Positions 43,127 to 51,164 of a stretch of DNA of 64,000 bases are shown piece by piece (within the stretch, counting starts at the first letter, position 1; each line of letters opens with the position of its first letter). This stretch comes from Rathayibacter sp. VKM Ac-2856 (GTDB taxonomy: Bacteria > Actinomycetota > Actinomycetes > Actinomycetales > Microbacteriaceae). The stretch lies in the NCBI RefSeq assembly GCF_013205055.1, contig NZ_JABMLF010000001.1, positions 62,001 to 126,000 of the forward strand. Direction: 5' to 3'. The notes under the pieces are model-generated. The model was not told the origin of the DNA. It did not search any database and saw only the letters and a program-made list of their open reading frames with translations. A program made the translations under genes and the position numbers.

Positions 43127-45064
43127 TCAGCGCCAGGCGGAGTTGCGGAGCAGGCGCAGGCCGTTCAGGGCGACGACGACGGTGGATCCCTCGTGACCGG
43201 CGACCGCCAGCGGCAGGGGCAGGGTGGCGATCAGGTCCCAGGTGACCAGGACGGCGATGAAGGTGCCCGCGATGATCAGGTTCGCGACCACGTAGCGGTG
43301 CGCGCGGCGCGAGAGCGAGACGACCGTGGGGACGACGGTGAGGTCGTCCCGGACGATCACCGCGTCGGCCGTGTCGAGGGCCAGATCGGAGCCGTGCCGC
43401 CCCATCGCGATGCCGATGCTCGCCGAGGCGAGGGCGGGCGCGTCGTTGACGCCGTCGCCGACGAGCAGTACCGGGACGCCGCGCTCCTCGAGCTCGCGCA
43501 CGGTCGCCGCCTTGTCCGCGGGCAGCAGCCGCGCGTGCACCGCGGTGATGCCGGTGCGCTCGGCGATGTCGGCGGCGGTGCGCTCGTTGTCGCCGGTCAG
43601 CAGATGGACCGGCTCGCTCGTCAGCGCGGCCGCGTGCGCGACGGCAGCGGCGGCGTCGGGGCGCAGGGCGTCCTCGAGCACGATCGTCCCCCGCACCATC
43701 CCGTCCACGAGGACGTCGACGACGGTCCCGACGGTGTCCGGGCGCTCGGCCGACTGCACGACCCGCACGGGGACGCCGTCGACGACGCCCTCGACACCGC
43801 GGCCGGGCAGTGCCCGGACCTCCGCGGCGGGAGGGACGCCCGCGCCCGCCGCACGGACGATCGCGCGCCCGAGGGGGTGCTCGCTGTGCTGCTCGACGGC
43901 GGAGGCCCAGCGGAGCACCTGCGCCTCCGAGGCGCCCTCGGCGGCCGAGACGATGCGGACGACCGGCGCGCCCTCGGTGAGGGTTCCGGTCTTGTCGAAC
44001 GCGACGAGGCGCGTGCGGCCCAGGCGCTCCATCACGGTCGCGGACTTCACGAGCACGCCGTGCCGGCCGGCGTTCGCGATCGCGGCGAGCAGCGGCGGCA
44101 TCGTCGACAGCACCACCGCGCACGGGGAGGCGACGATCATGAACGTGATCGCGCGCAGCAGCGCGTCGCGGAAGTCCTCGCCGAGCGCCAGGGGCAGCGC
44201 GAAGACGAGCAGGGTCGCCACGACCACGCCGAGCGAGTAGCGCTGCTCCACCTTCTCGATGAACATCTGCCGCGTCGACTTCGTCTCGGACGCCTCCGCG
44301 ACCAGGGTCACCACCCGCGCGATCACCGAATCGCTCGCGGCGCGCTCGATCCGGACCGAGAGCGCACCGGTGCCGTTCACCGTCCCGGACAGCACCCGAT
44401 CGCCGGGGCCGCGCCGCACCGGCACCGACTCCCCGGTCATCGCCGCCTGGTCGACCTCGCTGACGCCGTCGACCACGACGCCGTCGCCGCCGATCCGCTC
44501 GCCGGGGCGGACGAGGATCAGGTCGCCGACGACGAGCTGCCGCGTCGGGACGGTCTCGACGTCGTCCCCGTCGTCGCTCGGGATCAGCCGGGTCGCCCGC
44601 TCCGGCGCGAGCGCCAGCAGGCTCGACACAGAGTCGGCGGTGCGCTGCGTCACGAGCGCCTCGAGGGCCCCGCTGGTCGCGAAGATCACGACGAGCAGCG
44701 CGCCGTCGAAGACCTGGCCGATCGACACGGCGGCGATCGCCGCGACGATCATCAGCAGATCGACGTCGAGCACCCGCTCCCGCAGGGCGCTGAGACCGGC
44801 CCCTGCGGGCTCCCACCCGCCCGCGAAGCAGCAGGCGAGGTACAGCGCCCACCACAGCGGCGCCGGGGCGCCGGCCAGCTGCAGCGGCCAGGCGATCAGG
44901 AAGAGCGCGAGGGCGAGAGCCGCCCAGCGCACCTCCGGGAGGCGCGCGCCGGTGACGAGGATCGACGGCGGCTTCGCGAGCACGCGGCCACCGTCGCGCA
45001 GCGGGGCCTGCTCCGTCGTGGTGCTCGGGGACGATCGGTCGGATACCCGCATACCTTCATGCAT
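43127..45064 (-). CDS. P1B-4-type heavy-metal-exporting ATPase without N-terminal metal-binding domain
   Basis: This 645-residue P-type ATPase has eight expected helices. TGES is in DQAAMTGESVPV, the SPC ion-binding motif in IVASPCAVVLST and the phosphorylated aspartate in VAFDKTGTLTEG. The SEHPLGRAIV histidine-proline motif, VGDGVNDAPALASASIG and a terminal helix with AGHEGSTVVVALNG are also present. SPC plus HEG(S/G)T marks the P1B-4 subgroup, which exports Co, Zn, Ni or Fe. No HMA domain or CxxC motif is present at the N-terminus. GAGAAT six bases before ATG 45064 supports a leaderless start over in-frame neighbours. Confidence 0.85.
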   Translation of the reverse strand: MHEGMRVSDRSSPSTTTEQAPLRDGGRVLAKPPSILVTGARLPEVRWAALALALFLIAWPLQLAGAPAPLWWALYLACCFAGGWEPAGAGLSALRERVLDVDLLMIVAAIAAVSIGQVFDGALLVVIFATSGALEALVTQRTADSVSSLLALAPERATRLIPSDDGDDVETVPTRQLVVGDLILVRPGERIGGDGVVVDGVSEVDQAAMTGESVPVRRGPGDRVLSGTVNGTGALSVRIERAASDSVIARVVTLVAEASETKSTRQMFIEKVEQRYSLGVVVATLLVFALPLALGEDFRDALLRAITFMIVASPCAVVLSTMPPLLAAIANAGRHGVLVKSATVMERLGRTRLVAFDKTGTLTEGAPVVRIVSAAEGASEAQVLRWASAVEQHSEHPLGRAIVRAAGAGVPPAAEVRALPGRGVEGVVDGVPVRVVQSAERPDTVGTVVDVLVDGMVRGTIVLEDALRPDAAAAVAHAAALTSEPVHLLTGDNERTAADIAERTGITAVHARLLPADKAATVRELEERGVPVLLVGDGVNDAPALASASIGIAMGRHGSDLALDTADAVIVRDDLTVVPTVVSLSRRAHRYVVANLIIAGTFIAVLVTWDLIATLPLPLAVAGHEGSTVVVALNGLRLLRNSAWR

Positions 45065-45111
45065 GCGCAGATTCTCGCACGGCACCGGCGGAGCGCGGTG
45101 CCCGGGGCGGA

Positions 45112-45783
45112 TCAGCCGGAGAGCGCGTAGACGCTCGAGGGCCGCCCGGTCGTGTACCGCAGGGTCCGGGTCGCGCGGCCGGAGAGGACGAGGTACTCCA
45201 GGTAGCGGCGTGCGCTCACCCGCGAGATGCCGACGGCGGCGCCGACCTCCGTGGCGGAGACGTCCACGTCGACGCGCAGGGCGCCGACGATCGACTCGAG
45301 GGTCTCGGCGCTGAGTCCCTTCGGCGTGCTCGAGCCGCGCGGGCCCGGGGTGAAGAGGGCGTCGATCTCGTTCTGCTGGAGCCCGGCGGCGCCCGCGAAC
45401 AGCCGGCGGTCGTGGGCGACCTCGTCGAGCCGGTTCCGGAGCGCGGAGGCGGTGAAGGGCTTCACGAGGTAGTGGTGCACCCCGGCCGCGCGGGCCGCCC
45501 GGACGCTCTCGACGTCGCGGACCGCGGTCACGGCGATGAAGTCCGGCTGCGGACCGGCGGCGGCGCGGACCGCCCGCAGCACCTCGAGCCCGGAGTGGCC
45601 GGGCAGGTGGAAGTCGAGGAGCACCACGTCGGGGCGCCGAGCCAGGATCGCGGTGACGGCGGAGGGCCCGTCGAAGGCGACCTCCTCGACGCGGAAGCCG
45701 GGGTGGGCGGCGACGAACCGCTCGTGCAGCGTGGCGATCGACGTGTCGTCGTCCACGATGACGACGGAGAGCGGAGCGCTCAC
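45112..45783 (-). CDS. CitB/DcuR-type response regulator for carboxylate utilisation
   Basis: This 223-residue protein has a receiver domain (VVIVDDDTSIATLHERFV, phosphoacceptor in VLLDFHLPGHSGLEVLR, lysine in YLVKPFTASALRNRL). A C-terminal helix-turn-helix follows, typical of the DcuR/CitB group: VSATEVGAAVGISRVSARRYLEYL. It is coupled to the sensor kinase (GTGA 45780-45783). The divergent tctCBA genes are the expected target, probably through the inverted repeat at 47491-47520. Confidence 0.87.
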   Translation of the reverse strand: MSAPLSVVIVDDDTSIATLHERFVAAHPGFRVEEVAFDGPSAVTAILARRPDVVLLDFHLPGHSGLEVLRAVRAAAGPQPDFIAVTAVRDVESVRAARAAGVHHYLVKPFTASALRNRLDEVAHDRRLFAGAAGLQQNEIDALFTPGPRGSSTPKGLSAETLESIVGALRVDVDVSATEVGAAVGISRVSARRYLEYLVLSGRATRTLRYTTGRPSSVYALSG

Positions 45784-47414
45784 GAGACGCCTCCCGCCAG
45801 GACCGCCGAGGGGAGGCGCAGGCGCGCGGTGAAGCGCGCCCCTCCCCACGCCGAGGCGCCGACGGCGACCGTGCCGTGGTTGCGCTCGGCGACGCGGCGC
45901 ACGAGCGTCAGCCCGATGCCGCGGCCGTGGATCCGCGGCTCGGCGCCCGAGGCTCCGCGCTTGGAGGAGACGCCCTCCTCGAAGACCTGCTCCCAGCGCT
46001 CCGGGGCGATCCCGGCTCCGTCGTCGTCCACCTCGATCAGCAGCTCCCCGCCGACGGCGGAGAACGTCACCTGCGCGCGGTGGCCGGGTCCGCAGGCCTC
46101 CAGCGCGTTGTCGACCAGGTTGCCGACGATCGTGACGACGTCGTCCCGCAGCACCGAGGGCAGCCGACCCGCGAGCAGCTCGGCCTCCGGCGTGGAGGAC
46201 ACCGCGAGATCGATCCGCAGCTCCCGCGCGAGGGCGCTCTTGACCATCAGCAGCGCTGTGAGCTCCGGATCCTCCATCACCATCTCCGGAGCGATGGCGC
46301 CGCCGATCCCGAGCGGGCCGCTCGTGCCGAGCCGGGAGATGAACGCCCGCGCGTCGTCGACGCAGTCGAGCTCGAGCAGGCCGGAGACGACGTGCATGGT
46401 GTTCGCGAACTCGTGGGCCTGGGCGCGCAGGCCGGCCGTCAGCGACTGCGCGCCGTCCATGTCCTGCAGCAGCTGGTGCAGCTCGGTGTGATCGCGCAGC
46501 AGGAGCGTCCCGCCGATCGTGCGGTCGCCGCGACGGGTGCCGGTGCCGCGGGCGATCAGGATCCGCTCGCCCGCGAGCACGAGGCGCCCCTCGCGCTCCC
46601 CGGCCTCGAGCACGTCCAGCAGCGGGGCGTCGAGCACGTCCTGCGCGCGCGGCGGCGGCTGCGCGGGGTCGGGGGAGTAGTCGAGGAGGGCGCGCGCGGC
46701 GTCGTTGATCACGACGATGCGACCCGTGTCGTCGACGGTGACGACGCCCTCGGAGAGCCGGTGGAGCATCGTCTCCTGCTGGGTGACGAGGGAGGCGATC
46801 TCGCTCGGCTCGAGCCGGAAGATGCGGCGCCGGATGATGGCGGTCACCCCCGCAGCGCCGAAGATGCCGAGCACGGCGGCGCCGGCCATCGCCCAGAGCA
46901 GCCAGCCGAGGTGCCCCAGCAGGTCCTCCCGCAGCGCGGACTCGAGGATCCCGACCGATGCGGTCCCGATCACGGCGCCGTCCGCATCGAAGACGGGGAC
47001 CTTGACGCGCCAGGACTCCCCGAGCGTGCCGGTCTGCGTGCCGACGAAGGTGTCGCCCGCCAGCGGCACCGACGGATCGGTCGAGACCCGCTCGCCGATC
47101 CGCTCCGCGTCGGGGTGCGAGTAGCGCACGCCCTCGCGGTCGGTGACCACGACGTAGGTGACGTCGGAGGCCTCGCGGATCACCTCGGCGATCGGCTGGA
47201 TCACGACCGAGGGGTCCGCGTCGTCGAAGGCGGCGGTGATCGCGGGCAGGTTCGCGACGGAGCGGGCGACACCGGTGATGCGGTCGAGGTAGGCGTCGCG
47301 CAGGGAGCGCTCCTGCAGCGAGCCGGCGACGAGGCCGGTCGCGATGACGGCGACAGCGACGATCAGCGCCTGGAGAACCAGGAGCTGCACTCGAAGCGAC
47401 GGTGCTCGACCCAC
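45780..47414 (-). CDS. CitA/DcuS-type sensor histidine kinase
   Basis: This 544-residue protein has two membrane helices (about 10-30 and 170-195) that enclose an extracytoplasmic Cache/PAS sensor domain (VTYVVVTDREGVRYSHPDAERIG). Next come a cytosolic PAS (LSEGVVTVDDTGRIVVINDAA, partly quoted), the Spo0B-like phosphorylation site RAQAHEFANTMHVVSGLLEL and a HATPase domain (VGNLVDNALEACGPG; GIGLTLVRRVAE). Kinases of this group sense citrate, C4-dicarboxylates or similar. Only a GTG at 47414 is in frame as a start. It is divergent from tctC. Confidence 0.88.
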   Translation of the reverse strand: MGRAPSLRVQLLVLQALIVAVAVIATGLVAGSLQERSLRDAYLDRITGVARSVANLPAITAAFDDADPSVVIQPIAEVIREASDVTYVVVTDREGVRYSHPDAERIGERVSTDPSVPLAGDTFVGTQTGTLGESWRVKVPVFDADGAVIGTASVGILESALREDLLGHLGWLLWAMAGAAVLGIFGAAGVTAIIRRRIFRLEPSEIASLVTQQETMLHRLSEGVVTVDDTGRIVVINDAARALLDYSPDPAQPPPRAQDVLDAPLLDVLEAGEREGRLVLAGERILIARGTGTRRGDRTIGGTLLLRDHTELHQLLQDMDGAQSLTAGLRAQAHEFANTMHVVSGLLELDCVDDARAFISRLGTSGPLGIGGAIAPEMVMEDPELTALLMVKSALARELRIDLAVSSTPEAELLAGRLPSVLRDDVVTIVGNLVDNALEACGPGHRAQVTFSAVGGELLIEVDDDGAGIAPERWEQVFEEGVSSKRGASGAEPRIHGRGIGLTLVRRVAERNHGTVAVGASAWGGARFTARLRLPSAVLAGGVS

Positions 47415-47490
47415 TCGCCCATCATGACGCCCGCTCGCGCGGTGCAGTGCGTGTCGAGATCGAAACGAGAGCGACCGGCCCAGACCAATA

Positions 47491-47520
47491 GTTACGGAAC
47501 CGGCGTCTTAGTTCCGTAAC
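47491..47520. promoter_or_regulatory. Perfect 10-bp inverted repeat between the two-component genes and tctCBA (operator candidate)
   Basis: GTTACGGAAC (47491-47500) and GTTCCGTAAC (47511-47520) are exact reverse complements spaced by 10 bases, so the two half-sites lie two helical turns apart. The stretch is AT-richer than its surroundings and stands 76 bases before the kinase start and 114 before tctC. It is the natural candidate for the DcuR/CitB-type regulator. Confidence 0.7.
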
Positions 47521-47634
47521 CCCTGTGCGGCACGGAGCGCTCAGTAGGTTCTGTCCCGCGCACCGCGCTCCCCGCGGTCACCGCGAACCGGCCCGCCCCC
47601 GCACCCGGGCCCTTCTCAAAGGAGAGAAACGATC

Positions 47635-48711
47635 ATGCGAATCCAGACCCTGCGATCCCACTCGCTGCGCACCCAGTCCCTGCGAACCCCGTCCCTGCGC
47701 ACCAGGCCCCTGCTCGTCGTCCTCGCGGCGTCGACCCTCGCCCTCACCGCCTGCTCCTCCGGCGGCGGCACCGACTCCGGCACCGACACGGGCGCCGGCG
47801 CCTCGGGCGGCGCCGTCGAGTCGCTGCAGATCATCGTCCCCGCCGACCCCGGCGGAGGCTGGGACCAGACCGGCCGGGCGATGTCGCAGCTGCTCACCGA
47901 TCAGGAGATCGTCGGCTCCGCGCCCGTCACCAACATCGGCGGAGCGGGCGGTACCGTCGGCCTCGCCGCCCTCGCCAACGAGCAGGACCCGAACACGCTG
48001 ATGGTCACCGGCCTCGTCATGGTCGGCGCCGTGGAGACCAACGCCGCCGACGTCCGGATGGAGGACACGACTCCGATCGCCCGCCTGACCGAGGAGGCGC
48101 TCGTCGTCGTCGTCCCGGCCGAGTCCGAGTACGAGACGCTCCAGGACCTCACGGAGGCGATCGTCGAGAACGGCCAGGACGTCACCGTGACCGGCGGCTC
48201 GGCCGGTGGCGCGGACCACATCCTCGCCGGCCTCCTGCTCGAGGCGGCCGGTCTGTCCGGCAGCGAGATCTCGGAGAAGCTCAACTACATCCCCAACTCC
48301 GGCGGCGGCGAGGCCGTGTCGCTGATCCTCGGCAACAACGTCGGCGCGGGCATCTCCGGCGTCGGCGAGTTCCTCGAGCACATCGACGCGGGCACCATGC
48401 GCGCCCTCGCGGTCTCCTCGGCCGAGCCGGTCGAGTCGCTGCCCGACGTCGAGACGATGGCCGACGCGGGCTACGACGTGACCCTCACCAACTGGCGCGG
48501 CGTGCTCGCCCCGTCGGGTATCACCGAGGAGGAGACCGCCGCGCTGACCGAGCTCGTCACCGAGCTGCACGGCAGCGAGGCCTGGACCAGCGAGCTGGAC
48601 ACCCGCGGCTGGACCGACGCCTTCCTCACCGGCGACGACTTCAGCACCTTCCTCGAGAGCGACATCACCGAGGTCGGCGCGACGCTGAAGAACATCGGCC
48701 TGGTCGACTGA
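47635..48711 (+). CDS. tctC: Tripartite tricarboxylate transporter substrate-binding lipoprotein
   Basis: This 358-residue precursor has a lipobox TLALTAC (cysteine about residue 40) and a TctC/Bug-type binding fold: VPADPGGGWDQTGRAMSQ, NIGGAGGTVGLAAL, VTGGSAGGADHILAGLLL and YIPNSGGGEAVSLIL. It binds a carboxylate outside the cell for the TctAB permease. AAAGGAGAG before the ATG is a strong ribosome site. The n-region of the signal peptide is lengthened by a tandem pentapeptide repeat. It is the first gene of tctCBA. Confidence 0.9.
   Translation: MRIQTLRSHSLRTQSLRTPSLRTRPLLVVLAASTLALTACSSGGGTDSGTDTGAGASGGAVESLQIIVPADPGGGWDQTGRAMSQLLTDQEIVGSAPVTNIGGAGGTVGLAALANEQDPNTLMVTGLVMVGAVETNAADVRMEDTTPIARLTEEALVVVVPAESEYETLQDLTEAIVENGQDVTVTGGSAGGADHILAGLLLEAAGLSGSEISEKLNYIPNSGGGEAVSLILGNNVGAGISGVGEFLEHIDAGTMRALAVSSAEPVESLPDVETMADAGYDVTLTNWRGVLAPSGITEEETAALTELVTELHGSEAWTSELDTRGWTDAFLTGDDFSTFLESDITEVGATLKNIGLVD
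47638..47712 (+). repeat. Five 15-bp tandem repeats encoding the tctC signal-peptide n-region
   Basis: Starting right after the ATG, five 15-base units encode RIQTL, RSHSL, RTQSL, RTPSL and RTRPL. Each starts CG and ends CTG with a conserved C-rich centre. The period is a multiple of three, so gain or loss of a unit changes the positively charged n-region without a frameshift. Confidence 0.8.
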
Positions 48712-49295
48712 TGGCCCGGCCCGCAGCTCCCGCGCCGGGGGCCGAGGCGGTGACCGCGACCACCGCCTCGCCCGCGGACGCCGACCGCTCGCGCCGGATC
48801 GGCGAGCTGATCTTCGTCGTGCTCGCCATCGCCCTCGGCGTGTTCGTGTTCGTCGGCGCGTTCTCCATCCGCACCCCCGGCTCCGGCAGCCAGGTGGGCC
48901 CGCGCGTCTTCCCGTTCCTGGTGAGCGCGATCCTGACGCTCTCCGCGGTCATGGTCCTCGTCGACGTCCTCCGCGGACGGCTCGGGCCGCAGGAGGAGGG
49001 CGAGGACATCGACGCCCACGCCTCCACCGACTGGGTCACCCTCGGCAAGCTCGTCGCCTTCGTCGTCGCGCACATCGCCCTGATCGACGTCCTCGGCTGG
49101 GCGCTGGCCGCGGCGCTGCTGTTCGGTGGGGTGGCCTGGTCGCTCGGCGCGAAGAAGTGGTGGGTCGCGCTCCTGGTCGGCCTCGCGCTCGGGCTCGCCG
49201 TGCAGATCCTCTTCGGCGGACTGCTCGGCCTCTCCCTGCCGCTCGGCCCCCTGCTCGGCTGGCTGCAGCCCTTCCTCGACCTGATCGGACGCTGA
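48711..49295 (+). CDS. tctB: Tripartite tricarboxylate transporter small membrane subunit
   Basis: This 194-residue protein has four membrane helices and the TctB pattern: [20 protein letters not shown] (about 31-50), [20 protein letters not shown], then two more helices after a hydrophilic loop (about 92-108). An alanine/proline-rich cytosolic N-terminus (1-28) precedes helix 1. Its ATG shares one base with the tctC stop. Confidence 0.87.
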   Translation: MARPAAPAPGAEAVTATTASPADADRSRRIGELIFVVLAIALGVFVFVGAFSIRTPGSGSQVGPRVFPFLVSAILTLSAVMVLVDVLRGRLGPQEEGEDIDAHASTDWVTLGKLVAFVVAHIALIDVLGWALAAALLFGGVAWSLGAKKWWVALLVGLALGLAVQILFGGLLGLSLPLGPLLGWLQPFLDLIGR

Positions 49296-49296
49296 C

Positions 49297-50958
49297 ATGG
49301 ACAACATCGGCGCCCTCCTCGAGGGCTTCGCGACGGCGGCCCAGCCGCAGTACCTGGTCTTCGCCTTCCTCGGGGTGCTCGTCGGCACCGCCGTCGGCGT
49401 GCTCCCCGGCATCGGGCCCGCGATGACCGTCGCCCTGCTGCTCCCGCTCACCTACACGCTCGATCCCACGGCCGCCCTGATCACCTTCGCGGGCATCTAC
49501 TACGGCGGCATGTACGGCGGATCGACCACCAGCATCCTGCTGAACACCCCCGGCGAGTCCGCCTCCATCGTCACCGCCCTCGAGGGCAACAAGATGGCCA
49601 AGGTCGGGCGGGGAGCCGCGGCCCTCGCGACCGCGGCGATCGGCTCGTTCGTCGCCGGCTCCGTCGCCACCGTGCTGCTCACCCTGCTCGCGCCGACCAT
49701 CGCGGCCTGGGCCGTCACGCTGGCGCCGGCGGACTACGTCGCCCTGATGGTCATCGCCTTCATCACCGTGGGCGCGCTGCTCGGCTCCTCGGTCTGGCGG
49801 GGTCTGAGCTCGCTCGGGCTCGGCCTGTTCGTCGGGCTCGTCGGCACGGAGATCCTCTCCGGCCAGCAGCGCTACACCTTCGGCCTGCTCCCGCTCGCCG
49901 ACGGCATCGACGTCGTCCTCGTCGCGGTCGGGCTCTTCGCGGTCGGCGAGACCCTCTACGTCGCGTCGCGGATGCGGCACGGCCACGTCCAGATCATCCC
50001 CGTGACCCGGGGCTGGCGCAGCTGGATGACCCGCGAGGACTGGAAGCGCTCGTGGAAGCCGTGGCTGCGCGGGACCGCGATCGGCTTCCCGATCGGCACG
50101 ATCCCGGCCGGCGGAGCGGACGTCGCGACGTTCCTCTCCTACGCCACTGAGCGCAAGCTCTCGAAGCACCGCCACGAGTTCGGCCGCGGCGCCATCGAGG
50201 GCGTCGCCGGGCCGGAGTCCGCGAACAACGCGGCGGCGGCCGGCGTCCTCGTCCCGCTGCTGACGCTGGGCCTCCCGACGACGGCGACCGCGGCGATCAT
50301 CCTCTCGGCCTTCCAGAGCTACGGCATCCAGCCCGGGCCGCAGCTGTTCACGAACCAGCCCGGCCTCGTCTGGGCGCTGATCGCGAGCCTCTACATCGGC
50401 AACGTGATGCTGCTGGTGCTGAATCTGCCGCTGGTGGGGATGTGGGTGAAGCTCCTGCAGATCCCGCGGCCCTACCTCTACGCGGGGATCCTGACCTTCG
50501 CGGTCCTCGGCGCCTACGCCGTGAACTTCTCCACGGTGGACGTCGTGATCCTGCTCGTAGTCGGCGTCGTCGGCTACTTCCTGCGCCGCTTCGGCTACCC
50601 CGTCGCGCCGCTGGTGATCGGGCTGATCCTCGGCCCGATGGCGGAGGCGCAGCTGCGCCGGGCGCTGCAGCTCTCGCAGGGCGACCTCACCGCGCTGGTC
50701 ACCCGGCCCTTCGCGGCCGTCTGCTACCTCGCGCTCATCCTGATCATCGCGCTGGGGCTGTTCCTCCGCTCCCGGCAGAACCGGATGGAGCGGGCGATCG
50801 TCGCCGCGACCGTCGTGGACGAGTCGCTGCAGTCGGCGGTCGACACGGCCTTCCGTCCCGGCGAGCGCCCGACCGACATCGACACCGAGGGCGTCAACAC
50901 CGTCACCGGGACGACCGGCATCCGGACGACCCGGCCGGAGGACCGGCGGAAGGAGTAG
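49297..50958 (+). CDS. tctA: Tripartite tricarboxylate transporter large membrane subunit
   Basis: This 553-residue polytopic protein has the TctA signature [20 protein letters not shown] (about 28-47), [20 protein letters not shown] (about 62-82) and a mirrored second-half motif [20 protein letters not shown]. Eleven or so helices are followed by a soluble C-terminal tail. It is the cation-coupled carrier subunit. It begins two bases after the tctB stop. A 13-bp-arm hairpin ends the operon. Confidence 0.92.
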   Translation: MDNIGALLEGFATAAQPQYLVFAFLGVLVGTAVGVLPGIGPAMTVALLLPLTYTLDPTAALITFAGIYYGGMYGGSTTSILLNTPGESASIVTALEGNKMAKVGRGAAALATAAIGSFVAGSVATVLLTLLAPTIAAWAVTLAPADYVALMVIAFITVGALLGSSVWRGLSSLGLGLFVGLVGTEILSGQQRYTFGLLPLADGIDVVLVAVGLFAVGETLYVASRMRHGHVQIIPVTRGWRSWMTREDWKRSWKPWLRGTAIGFPIGTIPAGGADVATFLSYATERKLSKHRHEFGRGAIEGVAGPESANNAAAAGVLVPLLTLGLPTTATAAIILSAFQSYGIQPGPQLFTNQPGLVWALIASLYIGNVMLLVLNLPLVGMWVKLLQIPRPYLYAGILTFAVLGAYAVNFSTVDVVILLVVGVVGYFLRRFGYPVAPLVIGLILGPMAEAQLRRALQLSQGDLTALVTRPFAAVCYLALILIIALGLFLRSRQNRMERAIVAATVVDESLQSAVDTAFRPGERPTDIDTEGVNTVTGTTGIRTTRPEDRRKE

Positions 50959-50969
50959 ACGAGCCCTGC

Positions 50970-51018
50970 GGGGAGCACCGCGCGGAGCCTGGAGGGGAGC
51001 CCGGCCGCGGTGCTCCCC
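50970..51018 (+). terminator. Long inverted repeat ending the tct operon
   Basis: GGGGAGCACCGCG (50970-50982) and CGCGGTGCTCCCC (51006-51018) are perfect 13-base arms with a 23-nt loop, starting 11 bases after the tctA stop. The first 12 bases of the arm recur as the arm of the hairpin at 61315-61351. Confidence 0.75.
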
Positions 51019-51068
51019 TCCGGGCCGCTTCGAGGAGTTCTAGCAGCCGGGTCCACTACCGTCTTCCT

Positions 51069-51164
51069 ATGCCTTCCCACAGTGATTCATCATCAGACGG
51101 TCATAGTCCGAGCGCCCGGGTGACCCCGGGCGTTCTCGCAGTCCGGGGTGGTGGTCCGAGGTGA
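51069..51164 (+). CDS. Leaderless 31-codon upstream ORF coupled to the CorC/CNNM gene
   Basis: TACCGT lies six bases before the ATG at 51069, the leaderless pattern of this genome. The ORF encodes MPSHSDSSSDGHSPSARV and 13 further residues, and its TGA overlaps the next gene's GTG (GTGA 51161-51164). It is full of codons rare here (AGT, GAT, TCA three times in a row, GGT repeated, AGG), and 51069-51110 is strikingly AT-rich. A perfect hairpin, CGCCCGGG/CCCGGGCG, sits inside it at 51113-51132. This is the anatomy of a regulatory leader peptide rather than of a functional protein. Confidence 0.5.
   Translation: MPSHSDSSSDGHSPSARVTPGVLAVRGGGPR
51113..51132 (+). promoter_or_regulatory. Hairpin within the upstream ORF of corC (attenuator candidate)
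   Basis: CGCCCGGG, loop TGAC, CCCGGGCG, followed by TTCTC. The stem would be melted by a ribosome moving through the upstream ORF and could block expression of the coupled gene if translation stalls or never starts. Confidence 0.45.
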
